Positions 63,428-64,000 of a DNA stretch of 64,000 nucleotides are shown in pieces. Every line of letters starts with the position of its first letter. The first letter of the stretch is position 1. This stretch comes from Bradyrhizobium huanghuaihaiense (GTDB lineage: Bacteria > Pseudomonadota > Alphaproteobacteria > Rhizobiales > Xanthobacteraceae): NCBI RefSeq assembly GCF_007830635.1, contig NZ_VLLA01000010.1, positions 208,223 through 272,222 of the forward strand. Reading direction: 5' to 3'. The translations under genes and the position numbers were made by a program. The notes under the pieces were generated by a model. It worked only from the letters and a program-made list of their open reading frames with translations, was not told the origin of the DNA and searched no databases.

Positions 63428-63983
63428 GCGGACCCGCTGGAAAGCGCATCAAGGCAGGATCGATGTCGCACGGTTGGTTTTTATCGACGAGACGTGGATC
63501 AAGACCAATATGGCGCCGCTACGCGGCTGGGGGCCTTGTGGACAGCGCCTCCAAGCATCTGCACCTTTCGGCCATTGGAAGACCATGACCTTCATCGCGG
63601 CGCTGCGTCACGATCGGATCAGTGCGCCTTGGGTGATTGATGGCCCTATCAATGGTGAACTCTTCACGCTGTACGTCGAGAAGGTGTTGGCACCCACCCT
63701 CGCACCGGGCGAGATCGTCGTTCTCGACAATCTTGGCAGCCACAAGGGCAAAGCGGCTCGCCAAGCTATCCGGGCCAGAGGCGCCCACCGTATCTTCCTG
63801 CCGCCCTACAGCCCTGACCTCAACCCGATCGAGCAAGTCTTCGCCAAACTCAAACACCTCATGCGAGCCGCAGAGCCTCGTGACGTGGAGGCAACCTGGC
63901 GGAAGGTTGGTGAACTCCTCGATCTCTTCTCCGAGGCGGAGTGCACCAACTACTTCAAAAACTCAGGCTATGTTTCCGTGTAA
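63351..63983 (+). CDS. IS630 transposase, second frame (DDE catalytic part)
   Basis: The frame carries the catalytic triad: D in VFIDETW, D in VVLDNLGSHKG and E in SPDLNPIEQVF. It has no proper start; it is reached from the first frame by a +1 shift at the A8 run (reading SFKKTLLPAEQ). Loss of one A by transcript slippage would also fuse the frames, as known for other IS630 elements. Confidence 0.85.
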   Translation: MFTPRGSASKKTLLPAEQDRPDVARKRTRWKAHQGRIDVARLVFIDETWIKTNMAPLRGWGPCGQRLQASAPFGHWKTMTFIAALRHDRISAPWVIDGPINGELFTLYVEKVLAPTLAPGEIVVLDNLGSHKGKAARQAIRARGAHRIFLPPYSPDLNPIEQVFAKLKHLMRAAEPRDVEATWRKVGELLDLFSEAECTNYFKNSGYVSV

Positions 63984-64000
63984 ATACATCATGCTCTAGC

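Larger units (their letters stand above)
62953..63996 (+). mobile_element. Complete IS630-family insertion sequence
   Basis: 1044 bp between TA dinucleotides (62951-62952 and 63997-63998), the TA target duplication of IS630/Tc1 elements. The ends form inverted repeats: left GAGCATGTTGTTTTTGAC, right (reverse complement) GAGCATGATGTATTTACA. It holds a two-frame transposase. It lies at the right edge and interrupts the frame at 62741-62952. Confidence 0.88.
34013..64000. mobile_element. Genomic island, left end (right end outside window)
   Basis: Begins at the tRNA-Lys fragment and integrase. To the right, coding density falls, orientation changes often, and small hypothetical genes, broken genes and an IS element become common. 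From the geometry of integration, the intact tRNA-Lys should be at the far end, beyond the window and on the minus strand. Whether it is one island or several stacked insertions cannot be told here. Confidence 0.6.

Noticed and set aside
1..64000. CRISPR arrays, rRNA genes, prophage structural genes
   Set aside because: No regularly spaced repeats, no rRNA-like sequence and no capsid, tail or terminase-like proteins were seen.

Overview
The window looks like chromosome from a Bradyrhizobium-type alphaproteobacterium. The DNA is GC-rich, coding density on the left is high, and many small hypothetical proteins are of kinds I associate with Bradyrhizobium and relatives (DUF1488, DUF6894, DUF1127, phasin, CheY-like orphans). 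All product names come from reading translated sequence; no database search was run.

The window has two parts. Bases 1 to about 34,010 are dense, ordered chromosome: an RbbA/YhhJ-type ABC exporter (1-3062); an HdeD-like membrane protein with two small envelope proteins (3223-4400); an RND efflux pair (4440-8830); a cyanide-insensitive bd oxidase operon cioAB plus a 42-aa DUF2474 protein (9036-11568, minus); a six-gene CoA-ester operon (11784-17496, minus) with an acyl-CoA dehydrogenase, crotonase, class III CoA-transferase, an internally deleted enoyl-CoA hydratase, a YWTD propeller and a carnitine-dehydrogenase-like enzyme; regulators (winged-helix/TPR, three AraC, one LysR) interleaved with small metabolic and secreted proteins (17951-29005); and an AaeXAB-like efflux operon that contains a DUF983 gene (29836-33507).

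At 34,013 there is a 46-nt 3' fragment of a tRNA-Lys(CTT) gene on the minus strand, followed on its 3' side by a strong terminator, and a tyrosine integrase starts about 180 bp to its right. I read this as the left boundary of a genomic island covering the rest of the window. The island has lower coding density, many tiny genes, gene fragments (IS3 OrfA, DUF2958, dctD, aceE) and a complete IS630 element at the right edge. Its cargo is regulatory and stress-like: two orphan receivers, two Crp/Fnr regulators, two histidine kinases, a transglutaminase-like pair, an AI-2E transporter, a fatty acid desaturase, alpha/beta hydrolases, and a PHB module (phasin, depolymerase, ribbon-helix-helix regulator).

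The most interesting module is at 42544-44456. A hydrolase closely matching RsbQ, the bacterial relative of the plant KAI2/D14 receptors, is translationally coupled to a PAS histidine kinase. It resembles the Bacillus RsbQ-RsbP sensor with the output phosphatase replaced by a kinase. The second notable signal is a conserved promoter element of about 87 bp found twice (17554-17640 and 22386-22471), upstream of two unrelated minus-strand units, suggesting a small regulon probably run by a nearby AraC protein.
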